This document shows positions 1 to 12,431 of a DNA stretch of 64,000 nt, piece by piece. Source of the DNA: Ophiocordyceps camponoti-saundersi (nom. inval.) (Eukaryota; Ascomycota; Sordariomycetes; Hypocreales; Ophiocordycipitaceae); the NCBI GenBank assembly GCA_003339415.1, contig PDHQ01000152.1, forward strand, positions 18,491 to 82,490. The letters run 5' to 3'. How positions within the stretch are numbered: position 1 is the first letter of the stretch; every line of letters starts with the position of its first letter. A program made the position numbers and the translations under genes. The notes beneath the pieces were generated by a model. The model saw only the letters and a program-made list of their open reading frames with translations. It was not told the origin of the DNA and made no database searches.

Positions 1-1313
1 TTCTCGTTTTTAGCGCTTACCCCTATATTTCGTATAACTTGCCCTTAGCTTTTAATATTACTATAAGAGCTTAAGCGATTTAGCGCGCTATAAAATAAGT
101 ATAATAAATTAAAGCTTAAGCGGATATTTTACGCGCTCTCTATACTCGAAATAAACCTAACTTATATAATATCTTATCGCTTCTTTTTTAAAGCGAAGTT
201 CTTATTTAGCGTAAAAAGGATAAATAGTAAAGTCCTATCTATATTTCTAATTTCGATAGCTAAGATATTATCCTTAAACTCCTTATAAAATTAACTAGAT
301 TTTATATAATATAAGTTAAACCTTATCTCCGCTCCCTTCTTACTATACTTATAAAGAAAAAAATATAGTTTAAAATCCTAATTATACCCTTATATAATAA
401 AAACTTATACGAAGCTTTTTCCTCTATATTTATTACTATAAAGGAAAAAGATAATTACGCACTTATTATATAATTATAATAATAAGGTATTATTATTATT
501 TTAGGATAACTATTTAAGGCCTCTAATTATAAGGAAATTAATACTTTTTCTATATAAGAAATCTTTACCTTTATTTAATATAACCTTTCCGCGGACCTTA
601 TAAGATATATTTTTAAAACGCGTCTTATATAAGAAATAAAAAACTTAAATAATAGCTTTTACGAAAAGTCCCGCTTAGTTATTTAGGGCTATAAAAATAA
701 CGGTAAAGAAGAAATCTTTATATAATTACCTATAATTTTACGTATATTATAGCGCCTCCTTCTTTATTTTAAACTTACCCTTATAAAGTTATATAATTAT
801 TAAAGCGAACTGCGAAATATTACGTAAGTATATATATAGTCTGCTAATCTTTTAAGTTATACGATATACGCGTACTTTTTTAAAAAATTATAAGATTAAT
901 ATTTACCCTATACTTTTTTATATATTAAAAAGCCGCTATATAAGTTAGTAAAATTAAAATTATATTAGTTTAAGATATATTATAATTATTATTATATAAA
1001 CTTTTATATAACGCCCTTATTATATAATTTATATCTTTTATTTATAATAGCCGGCCCCGACTTATTCGGAATAATAAGCTTATAAATAGATAATATATTC
1101 TTTTTTATATCTAATATATTCTTTAAACTTAAGGAAAATAAGTTAAAATAAGTAAAGCTTTATATAAAGCTTAAAATATTCCTTACTAATAGCTTATCTA
1201 TTAACTTTAATAGTAATTATATTACGCGTAAATTATATAATATCGTTCTTATATAAAAAGGATAGGTAAAGGGCCTCTACGTTATTAACCTAACCGCCGA
1301 TATTACCTTATAG

Positions 1314-2039
1314 GACTTTATTAGCTAGCGAGCTTAAGGAGTATATATTACTTTTACTTATTAACTAGAGGCGTTATATAACTTTATAGTAGCCGCTTAA
1401 GTAACTAATCCTTCCTTATAGGATATTTTAGCCCTTAATAAATATATCTAATAGCAGATTAATAATATTACTTACGGTTTATAGTTTATTCCGCTTAACC
1501 TATCTTATACGAAACTATTTATTTTTACGAATAGGTTATTTGCGAATAATAAGGACCTTACTTTATAGCTTAGCACCTTAATTATCCTTAGTAAGGAAGA
1601 CCGGTCCTCTAACTTATTCGTTATATAAGGTAATATCCTTTACTAAACCTTTACGGAATATAAAAAAGTTACTTAAAGTATCCTAATAAGCGAACTTTAT
1701 AGTATAGTAAACGGTATTAATATTAGCCTAGCCCTTTACTTAACTATTTAGGCTATTATATAATTTTTAAGTATATTTTTAATCCTCCTTATTCTTTATA
1801 TAAACTTACGTTTATTATATAACTGCCTAATAAGGCTTAGTTTAATAATAGAAAAACGGCTAATAATTAATATTATAACTATTTATAAGTTATATAAGCG
1901 TAAGGAAATTTTAAAAATACGATAAATTAATAGTAAAAATAACCTAGCTAACGCTTATATTAAGGATAGCCCTAACTTAGCTTTATTAACCCTTATTTTT
2001 ATAAATTCCTATAAGTTATAAATTAAAGCTATTATCTAA
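1314..2039 (+). pseudogene. Decayed copia-type pol: RT C-terminus and RNase H
   Basis: One frame runs through this stretch without a frameshift and is broken only by TAA/TAG. In order it shows an AQRA/RGxYI-like block and VTNPS (about 1314-1420), the RNase H entry FxFTNRLFANNKDL (from about 1518), an EYKKVTxSILxSELYS block near 1660-1700, and the late EKRLIINI...YKRKEI and NNLANAY blocks (1840-1960). These match the RVT_2/RNase H end of fungal Ty1/copia polyproteins as I know the family. The last 176 codons (1512-2039) have exactly the same length as the copy at 58672-59199. No start codon is present and it is not functional. Confidence 0.8.
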
Positions 2040-3505
2040 TAACTTACCTAAGTTATATAAGACTTATACTCTTTTCTTTCTTATATTTTTACTTCGCTTA
2101 ACCTTTTATCCTTACCTTCCTATTTTTTTTATATTTTTACGTTTTTTTTCTATTATTTTTATATAAAAATTACTATTAATTCTTTCTAAGTATTATCCGA
2201 CCCTTACGCCTAATTTTTTTAAAAAAAAAGGAAAATTATAAGTCCTAAACGCTTAATTTTTTTCTTTTCCTTTTTCCTTATTATCTAACCCTACTATTAT
2301 TTCTTTTCTACCCCCGCCCCTTATTACTCGTTATCTAAGATAGTAATATACTCCTCCGCGTTAAGAGGCGCTCCGCCTAATATTACTATTACCTATCCCC
2401 GCCGCCGGCCGTTAAGTAACTTAATAGGAGTAGTTACTAAAATATAAGGTACTAGCCTAAAAGTTTATAACGCTTAGCCTTATTATACGAAAAAGTATCT
2501 TATTATATAAGACCGCTATATATAAGTAATATAAGCTTTATTACTATTTATTTAATATATATTAAATAGGTAAGGATTTCTAGCGTAAATATAATATAGT
2601 TTTACTATTACCCCGCTATAACTTATAAATAAGATTGCTAGAAAATAACTTAAGCGTTAGATAATAATAGCTTTAATATACCTAAAATCTTAAATATTAT
2701 TAAGGCGGATAAAAATATTAAATAATAATATAGCTATTAGTTAGATCTTCGCTTATTACTCTTTTATTAATATTATTATTATACGATAGCTAGACTTTTT
2801 TTTCTTATATTTAAGGATATCTACTATATAAAGCGCTAGTTATTCTCCTTACTATAAAATATATAAACTTAGTAAAATTTAAGTTAATAAGCTATAATAT
2901 TATCGGGATAAGGAGGTATATTATATAACTAATAACTATTAATAAAAACGATTTAAGTATATTATACGATTTATTAATCTTTATTAAAGATCTTTCTAGT
3001 TATTATTATTATTTTTATTAATTAGCTTAAAGAAGAAAGAAAGAAGAAAGGAAAAGAAAAAGAGAGAGAGAGAGAGGGAGCGAGGAGGGGTTTTTATACC
3101 TTTTTAAAGGCGGTAAGAGGCGGCAAAATCCGATTTTTTATTCCTATTTTTTATAATATTTTTTAGTATTTTTAATATAAGGTTATAGAAAGTTAGTTTT
3201 CTACTTATTTTCTTAATATTACGATTATAAGAAACTTTTATAATAAAACTTTATAAAAACACGCTATAAGTTAGATTATATAATAACCCGACTTTTATTT
3301 TTTAGCTAATAGCTTATTTTCTTTATCTTTTTTTACTATAATAATATAGGCGTTATTTACTTTTAGAGATTTTTTCGATTATATACTTATTTAATATTAT
3401 ATAACTATTTTTCTTTAGAAATATTTACCTTTTAAGAAGACGGAGTTTTTTCTTCGTACGATACCTTTTTATTTAGTATATTTTTTTATAAAAGTAAAAG
3501 TTAAG
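2040..3505 (+). other. Non-coding 3' region of element A1
   Basis: This 1.47 kb lies between the pol stop and the 3' LTR and is shared with A-outer (59200-60675). It contains a T/C-rich stretch (about 2080-2290) and a purine tract with an (AG)n run at about 3030-3094, followed by a conserved segment reading GGTTTTTATACC then GCGGTAAGAGGCGGC. A/G-rich sequence stands just before the LTR (about 3488-3500), as expected for a polypurine tract; the A-outer copy is clearer. No second open frame is recognisable. A 3' region this long is more than most copia elements need, so it may hold a lost reading frame or captured sequence. Confidence 0.55.
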
Positions 3506-3808
3506 TATTAGATATTATCTCTCTATACCCCTTTATATTTACTATACGATATATATATATAGAGGATAGTATAGATATAGGGAAGCTTCTAACGAAATAT
3601 ATATTACTACCTAAGTTATACTTTATATAACTTAGGAGGTAGGAGGTAGCTTAGATAAGAAAAAGGAGGGTATAGAAGTAAAGTATTATCTAGCTATATA
3701 GCCGCTTTTCCTCGTACGATAAAGGAAAGGTATCTATCTTTAATTATACTTAATTTAGGTTACCTTTACTTTCTCTTACCTATATATACGTATAAAGACT
3801 ACTTAATA
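3506..3808 (+). repeat. 3' LTR of A1
   Basis: This LTR of about 303 bases starts TATTAGATATTATC and ends ACTTAATA. These are the RIP-altered forms of the usual TG...CA termini. It matches the LTRs at 11130-11440 and 60676-60977. The next five bases, ttacc (3809-3813), would be the target duplication; its partner lies off the left edge, so I cannot test it. Confidence 0.8.
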
Positions 3809-6800
3809 TTACCTTAAAGCTAAGTTTTAAGTTTCTTTACTTAATCTTTACTTAAATAAAAGGAAGACTAATACTTTTTACTACTTAGAGGATATAATAA
3901 TATTAGATAAGATCTAGACCGCTTTTAGAGATATCTTAAGGTTCTTATTACGCTTCCTCCCTTATTAACTAATAAGATAATAAAAAGCTAAGTAGCTACT
4001 AAAAAAATATATACGTTAAGTTTAAACGTAGATAAGATATAATATATTACCTTTAGATAAGAAGTTTACGATAAACCTTCTTTACTAGGATTAGAAAGTA
4101 TAGTAAGAGGACTCCGAGGACCGGCTATATATAAGATATTCTAAGCTTACTTTATTTCCTTTTAACTTCCCGCCTTACTTTAATAAGGCGAAGTCGCTTA
4201 AGAGATATAGAGACTTGCTAAAATACGTTAGTATTATAATTACGTAACTCTATATAGGTAAAATTAATCTTAAAAAGTTCCTCTTTTATAAGTATATGCT
4301 AAAAATAGTCTCCCTTTTATATTAGTACGGTACCGGACTAAAGAATACTTACTATTTACTTTTTTAATACCCTTAACTAGTTAAATAATATTATAAATTA
4401 CCTTAGCTTATTTCCTCTAATATTAGATTATAACTAAAGCTTAATTACTATTTATTAGTAACCGTAATCGCGAAGTAAATACTCTAATATACTAACTTAT
4501 ATTAATTTTAGCTTACTAATACTCTTTATGCTAATACTTTTAAGTTTAACTAAGACTAAACGTAGCTTTATTTTATATAAATTACTATAATTATAATATT
4601 ATTAATTTACCCGCCCTATTTACGATTTACTTTATATTTTAAAAGAATTTATATTTACTAAGTCTAAGTTATTATCTCCTCCCTTATCTAATAACTTCTT
4701 AACTTTTTTAGCTACCTTATTAGTAAGAGTAATTATAAACTAACGCCGGCCTTATAATATAAGCTTACTTAGCGTAAAGCTATTAAAACTTAAAGTAAGG
4801 CGCGTCCTACTTAGAGTTACTATTAGCGCGGTAGCCTATAATAAGTTTAGCGTAGTAGTTAGCTATAAAACGGTCGCTTACTATTATAATAAGCTTAGAG
4901 TAATAATTAGCTTAAGTAAAGTTACTTATTACTAAAATAAGCTTAAAATAATAACGGGATCTAATATAATAGTAAGCTATATATTATTAGGGGTAATTAT
5001 CGTTAGCGTTAGTTTATTATTTTTATTAAAGAATAATTTATTTAACCTTAAGATTTTTAGATATTTCGGCGATAGCTTATAACCGCGGAGCCCCCCGCGC
5101 CTCCTCGATACTCCGCTAAGATATAGCCTAAGTTTATATTTCTTTAATAACTCTAAGTTAGTAAGAGGTAAGTTATATTAAAAATTAACTAATTAAAACT
5201 CCTAGCTAACGCTAGCTTATTAGGTAACTTAAAATAAAATAACTTTAGGCGTTTAAAAAATATAAGACTTAGCTAAATCTATTCTTATTATAATAATATT
5301 ATAATTTATTATAGCCGCGTAAGTATTAGTAGTTATTATAATAGCCGCCGCCTTAACTAGGGTTTCCTCTATTATAAGCGACTTAGCTACCTTTTTATTA
5401 GTTAGGCCTATCTTTACTATATTTAGCGCTAGCGTGGCCTCTAACTTTAGAACTTTATTATCGCCGAAACCGACTTAGCGTAAGCTCCTTTCCTCGCTCT
5501 CCTTAAAGTATATCTTAGTAAGATATAAACGCTTTAAGTTAATAGTAAGAATAAATAATAAGTTATTATTATTATTATCTATATCTAGTATAATTATAAG
5601 AGTTTTAGGCGTAGCGCGGGCTTTCTTCTTAATAGAGCGCGTTTAAATTATAATAAAAAATATCTATTTTTTACTTTTACCTTTTAAAGGCGCTATAAGC
5701 GCCGCCTTAGTAAGCTTCGTTATTATTAGCTTACGCGTCCCGCTTACCTTATAAGTCGTATTTACCCCTACCTTAAATAGAGCCCGGGCTAGCTTTTTTA
5801 ACTTCTTAAGTATTACCGCTACTTTCTTACTTAAATTTAATATATTATAAGCTATATTTATAAAGCTTAAAGTTTATTAATTAATATAAGTATTAACTTA
5901 CTTTAAGATAGCGTAGATTAACTTAAATATAGAGATAGATATCTCCCCCCCCTCTCCCTCTGCCTTTTTTATCTTTTTTATAACCTTAATATAGATACTT
6001 TTTAAAATATTCCTTACCTTAATTATATTTTTATAAATATAGCTTTAGCTTAAATTTTAAATTAAGGTAAGATCCTCCTTAGCTATAGCTTATATTTTTT
6101 TAAATTTTTATTATTTATTATAATACTTAGCTTATATAATATATAGCTTCTTAGCGTTCTTTTTAAGTTAAGGATATATAAGTATATAGGTAAAATTTAT
6201 TTAAGTATAAGTAATATATACGCGCGCGTTCGCGGTTACTAAATATTAGCTTAATCTTATTAATATATAGCTTAAATAGGGCGCGATTTATTTAGCGAAT
6301 CCTAATAGCTAGTATATAAATAGCGGACGCGGTCCTAAGTAAATTTAAAAATATAACTATTATAAAATATAGCTTATTTATTATTAGTTTTTATATTACG
6401 ATTATAAGCTATTATTATTATAATAAAGAAAGTTAAAATTAATATTATTTACGAAAGAAAAAGGCCCCGCGCTATATAAGCTATAAGATTTTATACCTTA
6501 TAATAGCTTATTTACTAATTATAAGGCGCCGTAATATATACTAATATATACTTTTTTATTTTATAATAGTATATACCTCCTTCTCTTACCGGGGTTCTAA
6601 TTTATATTTACCCTCTTATAGCTAAAGTTCGCGGCCGCTTCTATCTTAGTAACCCCTAAACCCCGGCTTATTTTACCCTAAACCCGCTATTATAACTTAG
6701 CGGATTAGCACGAGGCCCGCTATAGTACCCTCTCCTTACTTACTATTCTTACCTTACTAGCTACCGACTACTTAGTAAGGGGTTTTCCCCCGGGCCCGGC

Positions 6801-6867
6801 CCGGTTTTTCCCCTTTTCCTACCCTCTATATGCCTAGATACCTTATAGGTCCCTAGAGTAATATAAT
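3809..6867 (+). mobile_element. J: possible 3' part of a plus-strand Tad-like LINE
   Basis: I cannot identify this stretch with confidence. Its last 150 bases are rich in G and C runs (about 6600-6810). They end in a block (6826-6867: TATGCCTAG, then ACCTTATAGG, CCCTAGAG and an AT tail) that resembles the 3' end of LINE B read on its own coding strand (ACCTTTATAGCCTCTAGAG, then TAA repeats, at about 12432-12470). A short GC-rich run lies at 5083-5116. Near 6320 a plus-strand frame reads IADAVLSK, weakly like the end of a LINE RNase H. The simplest reading is a LINE related to B, plus strand, into which A1 inserted at 3808. Bases 3809-6000 show nothing else I can name. Confidence 0.3.
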
Positions 6868-9810
6868 ATATATATTTTTTTAGAAACTTAACCGGAATCT
6901 TATTAAAGCTACTTAACTTTTAAGAAATAATTAAGAAAAAGGTAAAGTAAATATTTTTAGTAATAATAGTACGCTTAATATAAAAAGGAGGGAAAAGATT
7001 ATCTAAGGTAAGTAAAGGGGCTAAATTAGTAAAAGCTAGAAAGAATTATTAGCTAAGTAAAATTACCTTATCGGAGAAAATAATCGCTAATATTAACTTT
7101 AAATATTTTTAAAATATAAAAATATATACTAGCTTAAGCGTAGCTTAGCTTTATAGCTAAGCTTAATATTTTATAATTTAAAAAGTTAACGATTTTATAG
7201 AGATATTATTAAGGAAATTACGCTAAGTATTATAATATACTACGCTAATTATTAACTTCTATACCTTTATCGCTTTTTAGTAATCTTATTAATAAAAGTT
7301 AGTAAAATTAGTATATTAATAGCGCTAAGCTTTTTTCGTAATTATTATAATAATAGCTATCGCTTAGATTTATTAGTTTTACGCTATAAGGTAGGTTTAA
7401 ACGCGTACTAGTATTATTATATCTATTATTATTTCTAGCTAGTTATAGAGTAAGGTAACCGCGTTTTCGAGCTCTCCAGGTATTATAGTAAAATATAAGT
7501 TTAATTTAAGTTAGTTTTATACCTTAGCTATAAGGATATTTAAGTAAAAGGAGCGCTATATCTTAGTTAAAATTATATTAAGGTAAAGATTAATATTAAT
7601 AAAGATAATTTATAAAATATAATTAAAGCTAATAAGGTTAAGGTTATTTTTCTTAAATATATTACTTAATAATTAAGCGTAGCTTAAGCTAAGTTAATAG
7701 TTCTAATTTACTTATTATATATTTCTTAAGTAACTTTACTTAGGGGCGTAAGGAGGCTAAGTTAGAGGCTAATCGCTAGCTTAAGAAAGTTAGATATTTT
7801 CAGGGAGGACCGTTTATAATAATTTTAAAAAGGGTAATAAAAGTTAAAATCGCTATATAAAAGGGTAGCTATTAAGCTAAAGTTAGGGTAAATAATATCT
7901 TTTTAAAAAAGGAGACCTAACTTAATTATTAATAAAGGTAAGTAAATAAATATAATTTATAATAAAGGCGAGGTATAGAAGAGAATAAATACTATATTAG
8001 GGGCGGTAAAGGGGGTTTAAAAGAAAAGGTTTAATTATTTATAAATATAGAGAATCGCTTAGCTATTAGAATTTATAAGTTTATATAATAAGATACTTAA
8101 AAATAATAAGTAACTAAATTAGTTATATTATAATTCCTATATATAATTAAAATTATAACTAATTAAGCTATAAAGCGCTATATATATAAGATAATTACGT
8201 TTTTATATATTTTAAAAAAGGGTTTTAATCTTTATTAGAGGCGGATAAGGTAAAAGTTTATAATTATATTAGGGTAAATAAGGGGGCTCCTCGTCCCTTA
8301 TTAGCTTCTTATCCTCCTTAAGTATTAAAAATAATATTAGTTTTACCGCGGCCCCTTTTTAGTGCTAGTTTAAGGTTTTTATTTATATTAAATTAAATTA
8401 TAATTTATAATTATAATAAGGGCGGGAGAGATCGCTTCTAAAACTAAACCTTAATAAAGCTATTATTAGATTAGGATTAGGTTAGCTATAAGTAATTTTA
8501 AAACTTATATAATTAATAAGTATAGTTATTATATACTTAGTCCTAATACGCTTTTAAAGTAAGATAGTTTTAAGACTATAAGGCGTAGTATCCCTTATAA
8601 AGGATATAGCTTTTAGTTTTATTTTTAGCTAAAGCTAAGTATACGCCCTCCTTTTTTAAATACGCCGCGGCTACGTAAAAGCTATAGCATAGTTATTCGC
8701 GGTAGTATTTCGCTATATATCTTAATTAGTAATATTAATAGTATTATTAAAGCTATATTATATTATTATATACCTTAACTTAAAAGATTTCTATATTTAT
8801 TATAAGTTTATTTTATATAAGTTTATTAATATTTATTATATTAATAACTTTTAGTATTAAGTATATATATATAGCTCCCTTATTATAAGGCTAGAGAGCT
8901 TAGACTTAAGTAATTTTAACCTTATTAACTTTCTTAATTTACTATATAAGTATATCTTAGTTACTATAAGCGGCCTTTATATATACTCTTTTCGCTATAA
9001 TAAAGTAAGTTTTTTAACTATAAACTACTCCCTCTCTGAAAATAATAAGGATCTACTTAACTAAAGCTACTCGCCTCTTATATTTTAAATAAAATATAAC
9101 TATAATATCCTTACTAAGAAGCTATTATATTACTAATATAGCTTTATATTTTAAAGCTATATTTATAGCTTATATAATCTCTTATAAAGTTAGTTATAAG
9201 GTATCTATATTAATTATAATATTTTTTATAAATATAGTAATTTCTTTATTAAAGCGGCTTAAGATAAGTTTAACTATTATATATTTATTAGTAGCTATAA
9301 ATACTTATATTAAGTAAGCTTAATTAGTATTAGAATTAGCTATTAATAAAAAAGCTTTTTATATAGCTTTAGTAATTATTTTCTTAATTAACTTAGTAAT
9401 TTTAGGTAAAAGTTAGGTCTTAGTCTAGTTTAAAGTAGCTATATATTTTTTATAAAATTTAGCCCTAAAAGCTATTACGTTATTTTATATTTCGGAAAAC
9501 GCCGCGGCTAATATTATTATAATAAGCTTACTATATATATTCTTTATATTATAGTTATTAAGGTACTATACTTAGTTTATCGCTTTATTTACTTTAATAT
9601 TATTATTATATTACCCCTAGCTAGATTAAGGATATTATAAGGACTAACTTAGTCCCTGCGACCCCTTATTTATAACTATAGGAGTATCGCCTATTCCTCG
9701 GGCCCCGGCCTTAGCCGCCGCGGGCGCTATTATTATCTCCTTAATAATAAATATATTATAGCGAGCGGAATATTAAATAGTAAGTCCTATCTTATTATTA
9801 TAAAAGGTTA
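6868..9810 (-). mobile_element. B3: partial Tad-like LINE, 5' half only
   Basis: This segment is collinear with 55290-58310 (B2) and with 16140-18047 plus 24346-25445 (B1). Because B is coded on the minus strand, B3 keeps the 5' half of the LINE and lacks the RT and 3' tail. That is the reverse of normal LINE 5' truncation, so the missing part was probably cut off by another insertion or deletion at 6868. Compared with B1 and B2 it has a shorter G-rich segment near 8275-8350. It carries the GC-rich 5' leader (about 9640-9745). No frame is intact. Confidence 0.8.
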
Positions 9811-11124
9811 GCTTTAATAATATTAATAATATTAACGCTTAAATATTATATAAAATAAAGTGTAATTTTACTTAATAAATTATAAATAATATTAAAATAA
9901 ACTAATTAAAATATATATTAAATAATATATTAAATCTTAAATATATATTTAATTTAAACTTAATAAAGCTATTATTAAAAGTAAAGCTAAAAGTAAATAA
10001 AAAGGTAATAGCTATATTATTTATTTTTATTATATTAATATTTAAAAATAAGTTAAAATAAATAATAGTTAAGGGAGATAAAAAAGTAAATAAAATAAAG
10101 GAGGAAATAAGTAAAGTAAAGGTAGCTAGTAAGGTAAAAAAAGCTAAAAGCGTAAAGGCAGCTAAGAAAATAATAAAAAAAGTAATAATAAAGGTGGAGA
10201 AAGAGTTAATAAGAGCGTAGGTAATAAGGGCTATAAAAAAACTAAAGCTAAAGCTAAACCTTATCTAAGTACCTAAATCCTTTTTTATAAAGTTTATATT
10301 AGCGGTATTAAAATATATAATAAAGAGTAATAATAATAGCTTAAAAAATAAGCTTATAAAAATTAAAGGTATAATTAAGCGCGGAGGATAAAAAAAAGGT
10401 AAAAGCGGAAAAAAGATAAAAAGGCTAAATAAGCTAAATAAAGCTAAGTAAACTAAAGAGTAAAGTTAAGGGCGGGATATAAAGTAAATAAATAATAATA
10501 ATTATATAGTAAAAATATTAAATATTATTCTTTATACTTAAATTTTATATTTAAATATTTTAATATATTTAAATATTATAAAATATTAAAAAAAGTTAAA
10601 TTAATAAAAGTATTATAAGCGGATAAATTATAAGATAAATAAGCTTATAATAACTTTATAATTAAGAGCTTTATTAAAGTTTTTATAATTTTAAATTAAA
10701 CTTATAGAAAATATAAATAAAAGCGTCTTTTTATAAATAATTAGTTTATAATATAAAGTAAAATATATTATTATTTTATTTTCTTTATTATTATAAAAGT
10801 AATAAAAAAAGGTAATAGTAAGAATATTATAAAATATATAGGGACTTATTAAAGCTAATTTTATTATTATAAAGCTAAATTAAAGCGCTATTAAGGAATT
10901 TTAAAAATTCCTAATAAATTTCTAAAATAAAGCTAGGTTTTAGTTAAGGTAATTTATTAATAAAATATTTAAAAGATTAGCTATATTTTTAAAGCTTTCC
11001 CTTTTTAAAGTTTTAATAAAGCTATTATTTTTTATAAAAATAAGCTTTTAAAGTTTTAAAAAACTAAAAGAAGATAATTAAAGCTTATACTTAAATAATA
11101 AAAAAAATAAAAAGATTTAAAAAA
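9811..11124 (-). mobile_element. K (left piece): 3' part of a diverged Tad-like LINE
   Basis: The right half of this segment aligns with LINE B1 at about 14390-14870. Shared blocks include AGGGAC.TTAT.AAGCT (10839 onward), TTTATTAATAA (10967) and the run from 10977 (GATTAGCTATATTTTTAAAG). It differs from B by much more than RIP transitions, so it is a separate subfamily. It continues on the far side of A-outer at 60983, and the two pieces together match B1 without a break. That shows A-outer is an insertion. Between about 10060 and 10460 the plus strand is very purine-rich, giving a pyrimidine-rich coding strand. No frame is open. Confidence 0.65.
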
Positions 11125-11129
11125 GATAT
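11125..11129. repeat. Target site duplication of A-outer, left
   Basis: The bases gatat stand directly before the 5' LTR of A-outer. The same gatat (60978-60982) directly follows its 3' LTR about 49.8 kb away. Five bases is the usual duplication for LTR retrotransposons. Confidence 0.75.
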
Positions 11130-11440
11130 TATTAATATTATCTCTTTATACCTTATTATATTTATTATATTTACTATATAATATATATATAAAGGATAAC
11201 TTAGATATAGGGAAGTCCCTAATAAAATATATATTAGCACCTAAGTTATACTTTATATAACTAAAAAGATAGGAAATATTTTAAGAAGAAAGAAGGGGGT
11301 ATAAGGTTAGTAAATTATCTAGCTATATAGCTACTTTTCTTTATATAAAGTAGGAAAAGTACCTATCTTTAATTATTTTTAATTTAAGTTACTTTTTACT
11401 TCTCTTATTTATATATATATATAATATAAACTACTTAATA
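11130..11440 (+). repeat. 5' LTR of A-outer
   Basis: It starts TATTAATATTATCTC and ends CTACTTAATA, a RIP-altered TGTTAA...TTAACA pair. It matches the 3' LTR at 60676-60977 along its whole length, apart from about 9 extra bases in a TTATATTTA run near 11152-11175 and C/T, G/A changes. The bases after it (11441, CTAATTAATAATTATA) resemble those after the 5' LTRs of C (on its minus strand) and F. This is why I take it as a 5' LTR, not a solo LTR. Confidence 0.8.
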
Positions 11441-12416
11441 CTAATTAATAATTATATTAGTTAATTAGTTAATTATAAATTAGTAAATATAATAAGATAA
11501 GTTTTATATAATAATAAAGAGCCCTTACGCTTAATTTTATCCGATATATATACTTTTACCTTTTTTTAATATTAGTTTTTACTAAAAAGCTATTTAGCTT
11601 AATACTATTATTAATATAAAAAGTTAAGGTAATATATAATATATATTATTATTTAGTCCTTACTAAAAAGCTATATTAGCCTAGTGCTTTTTTATTAAAC
11701 TTATATAATATTATTTTTAATAATATTCTAATAATATATCCCCTTATAATATAATATTTAATACTTTAAAAAATAAACCTTAAAAAGCTATAATCGCATT
11801 AATTATAATAAATAATTTTTTAGCTTTATATAATAAAATAATAAAAAGTAATACTTTATCCTTTTATATCTAAACTTAAAGTATAAATTTAATATATTAA
11901 AATATATAACTTAATATTATAATAGCCCTTAAAAGGATTAAATTAATAATATTTATTATATAATAACTATATAATATTATTTACTTTAACTTTTATAGGG
12001 AAAACCTTTTTTATATAATCTAATTAAAACTTAAGGGCTAGACTTATTACTAGCTAAAATAAGTATATTTTATATTCCTTAAAAACTAACTTAAATTATA
12101 ATTATATAATATCTTTTAATTTCTAGAAAAAAAACCTTAATTTATGTTACGCGCTAGCACTTATAAGGATTTTCCCTAAACATTTTATAATAATTTCTAA
12201 GGATTTCTACTTATAATTATTTAACTTATAAAAACTTTATTATAAAATTACCTAAAAAGGACTTTAAGGGAAATTACTAGGAAATATAATTACTTTCTTA
12301 TTAAGATTTTACTATACCCTCTCTTATTTTTAGTAATATATACTTATATATATTTTACTAAAATTTCGCTTATAAAAGTTTTTCTTTTTTTTTCCTTTCT
12401 TATTAGCTTAGAATAT
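11441..12416 (+). other. 5' leader of A-outer with primer-site-like start
   Basis: This stretch of about 976 bases follows the 5' LTR. Its first bases, CTAATTAATAATTATA, are shared in form with the bases after the F 5' LTR (43004) and C 5' LTR (minus strand, 23930 leftward), so they probably hold the primer binding site. A near-direct repeat of about 27 bases (11573-11599 and 11654-11681, sharing TTACTAAAAAGCTAT) lies here. A patch of surviving CpA/TpG occurs at 12144-12182. I see no recognisable gag frame. Confidence 0.5.
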
Positions 12417-12431
12417 TTATTTATAATATTA
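12417..12431. repeat. Target site duplication of LINE B1, left
   Basis: The 15 bases TTATTTATAATATTA recur at 25452-25466 on the other side of B1. A duplication of this length, and unlike the 5 bases of LTR elements, fits target-primed reverse transcription by a LINE. Confidence 0.7.

Larger units (their letters stand above)
1..3808 (+). mobile_element. A1: 3' part of a Ty1/copia-like LTR retrotransposon
   Basis: This is the 3' portion of a copia-like element whose 5' part lies off the left edge. It holds the end of pol (readable from about 1314 to 2039), about 1.47 kb of non-coding 3' sequence, and a 3' LTR (3506-3808). From about 1422 to 3808 it is collinear, in the same orientation, with 58574-60977 (A-outer), differing mainly by transitions and a few small indels. 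Bases 1-1313 carry no motif I can name, but by position should hold the copia integrase and RT. A1 is less decayed than A-outer and keeps more CpG. Confidence 0.8.

Noticed and set aside
11130..11440. Solo LTR of the A family
   Set aside because: The gatat duplication is matched 49.8 kb away, K continues there, and a primer-site-like sequence follows. It is the 5' LTR of A-outer.
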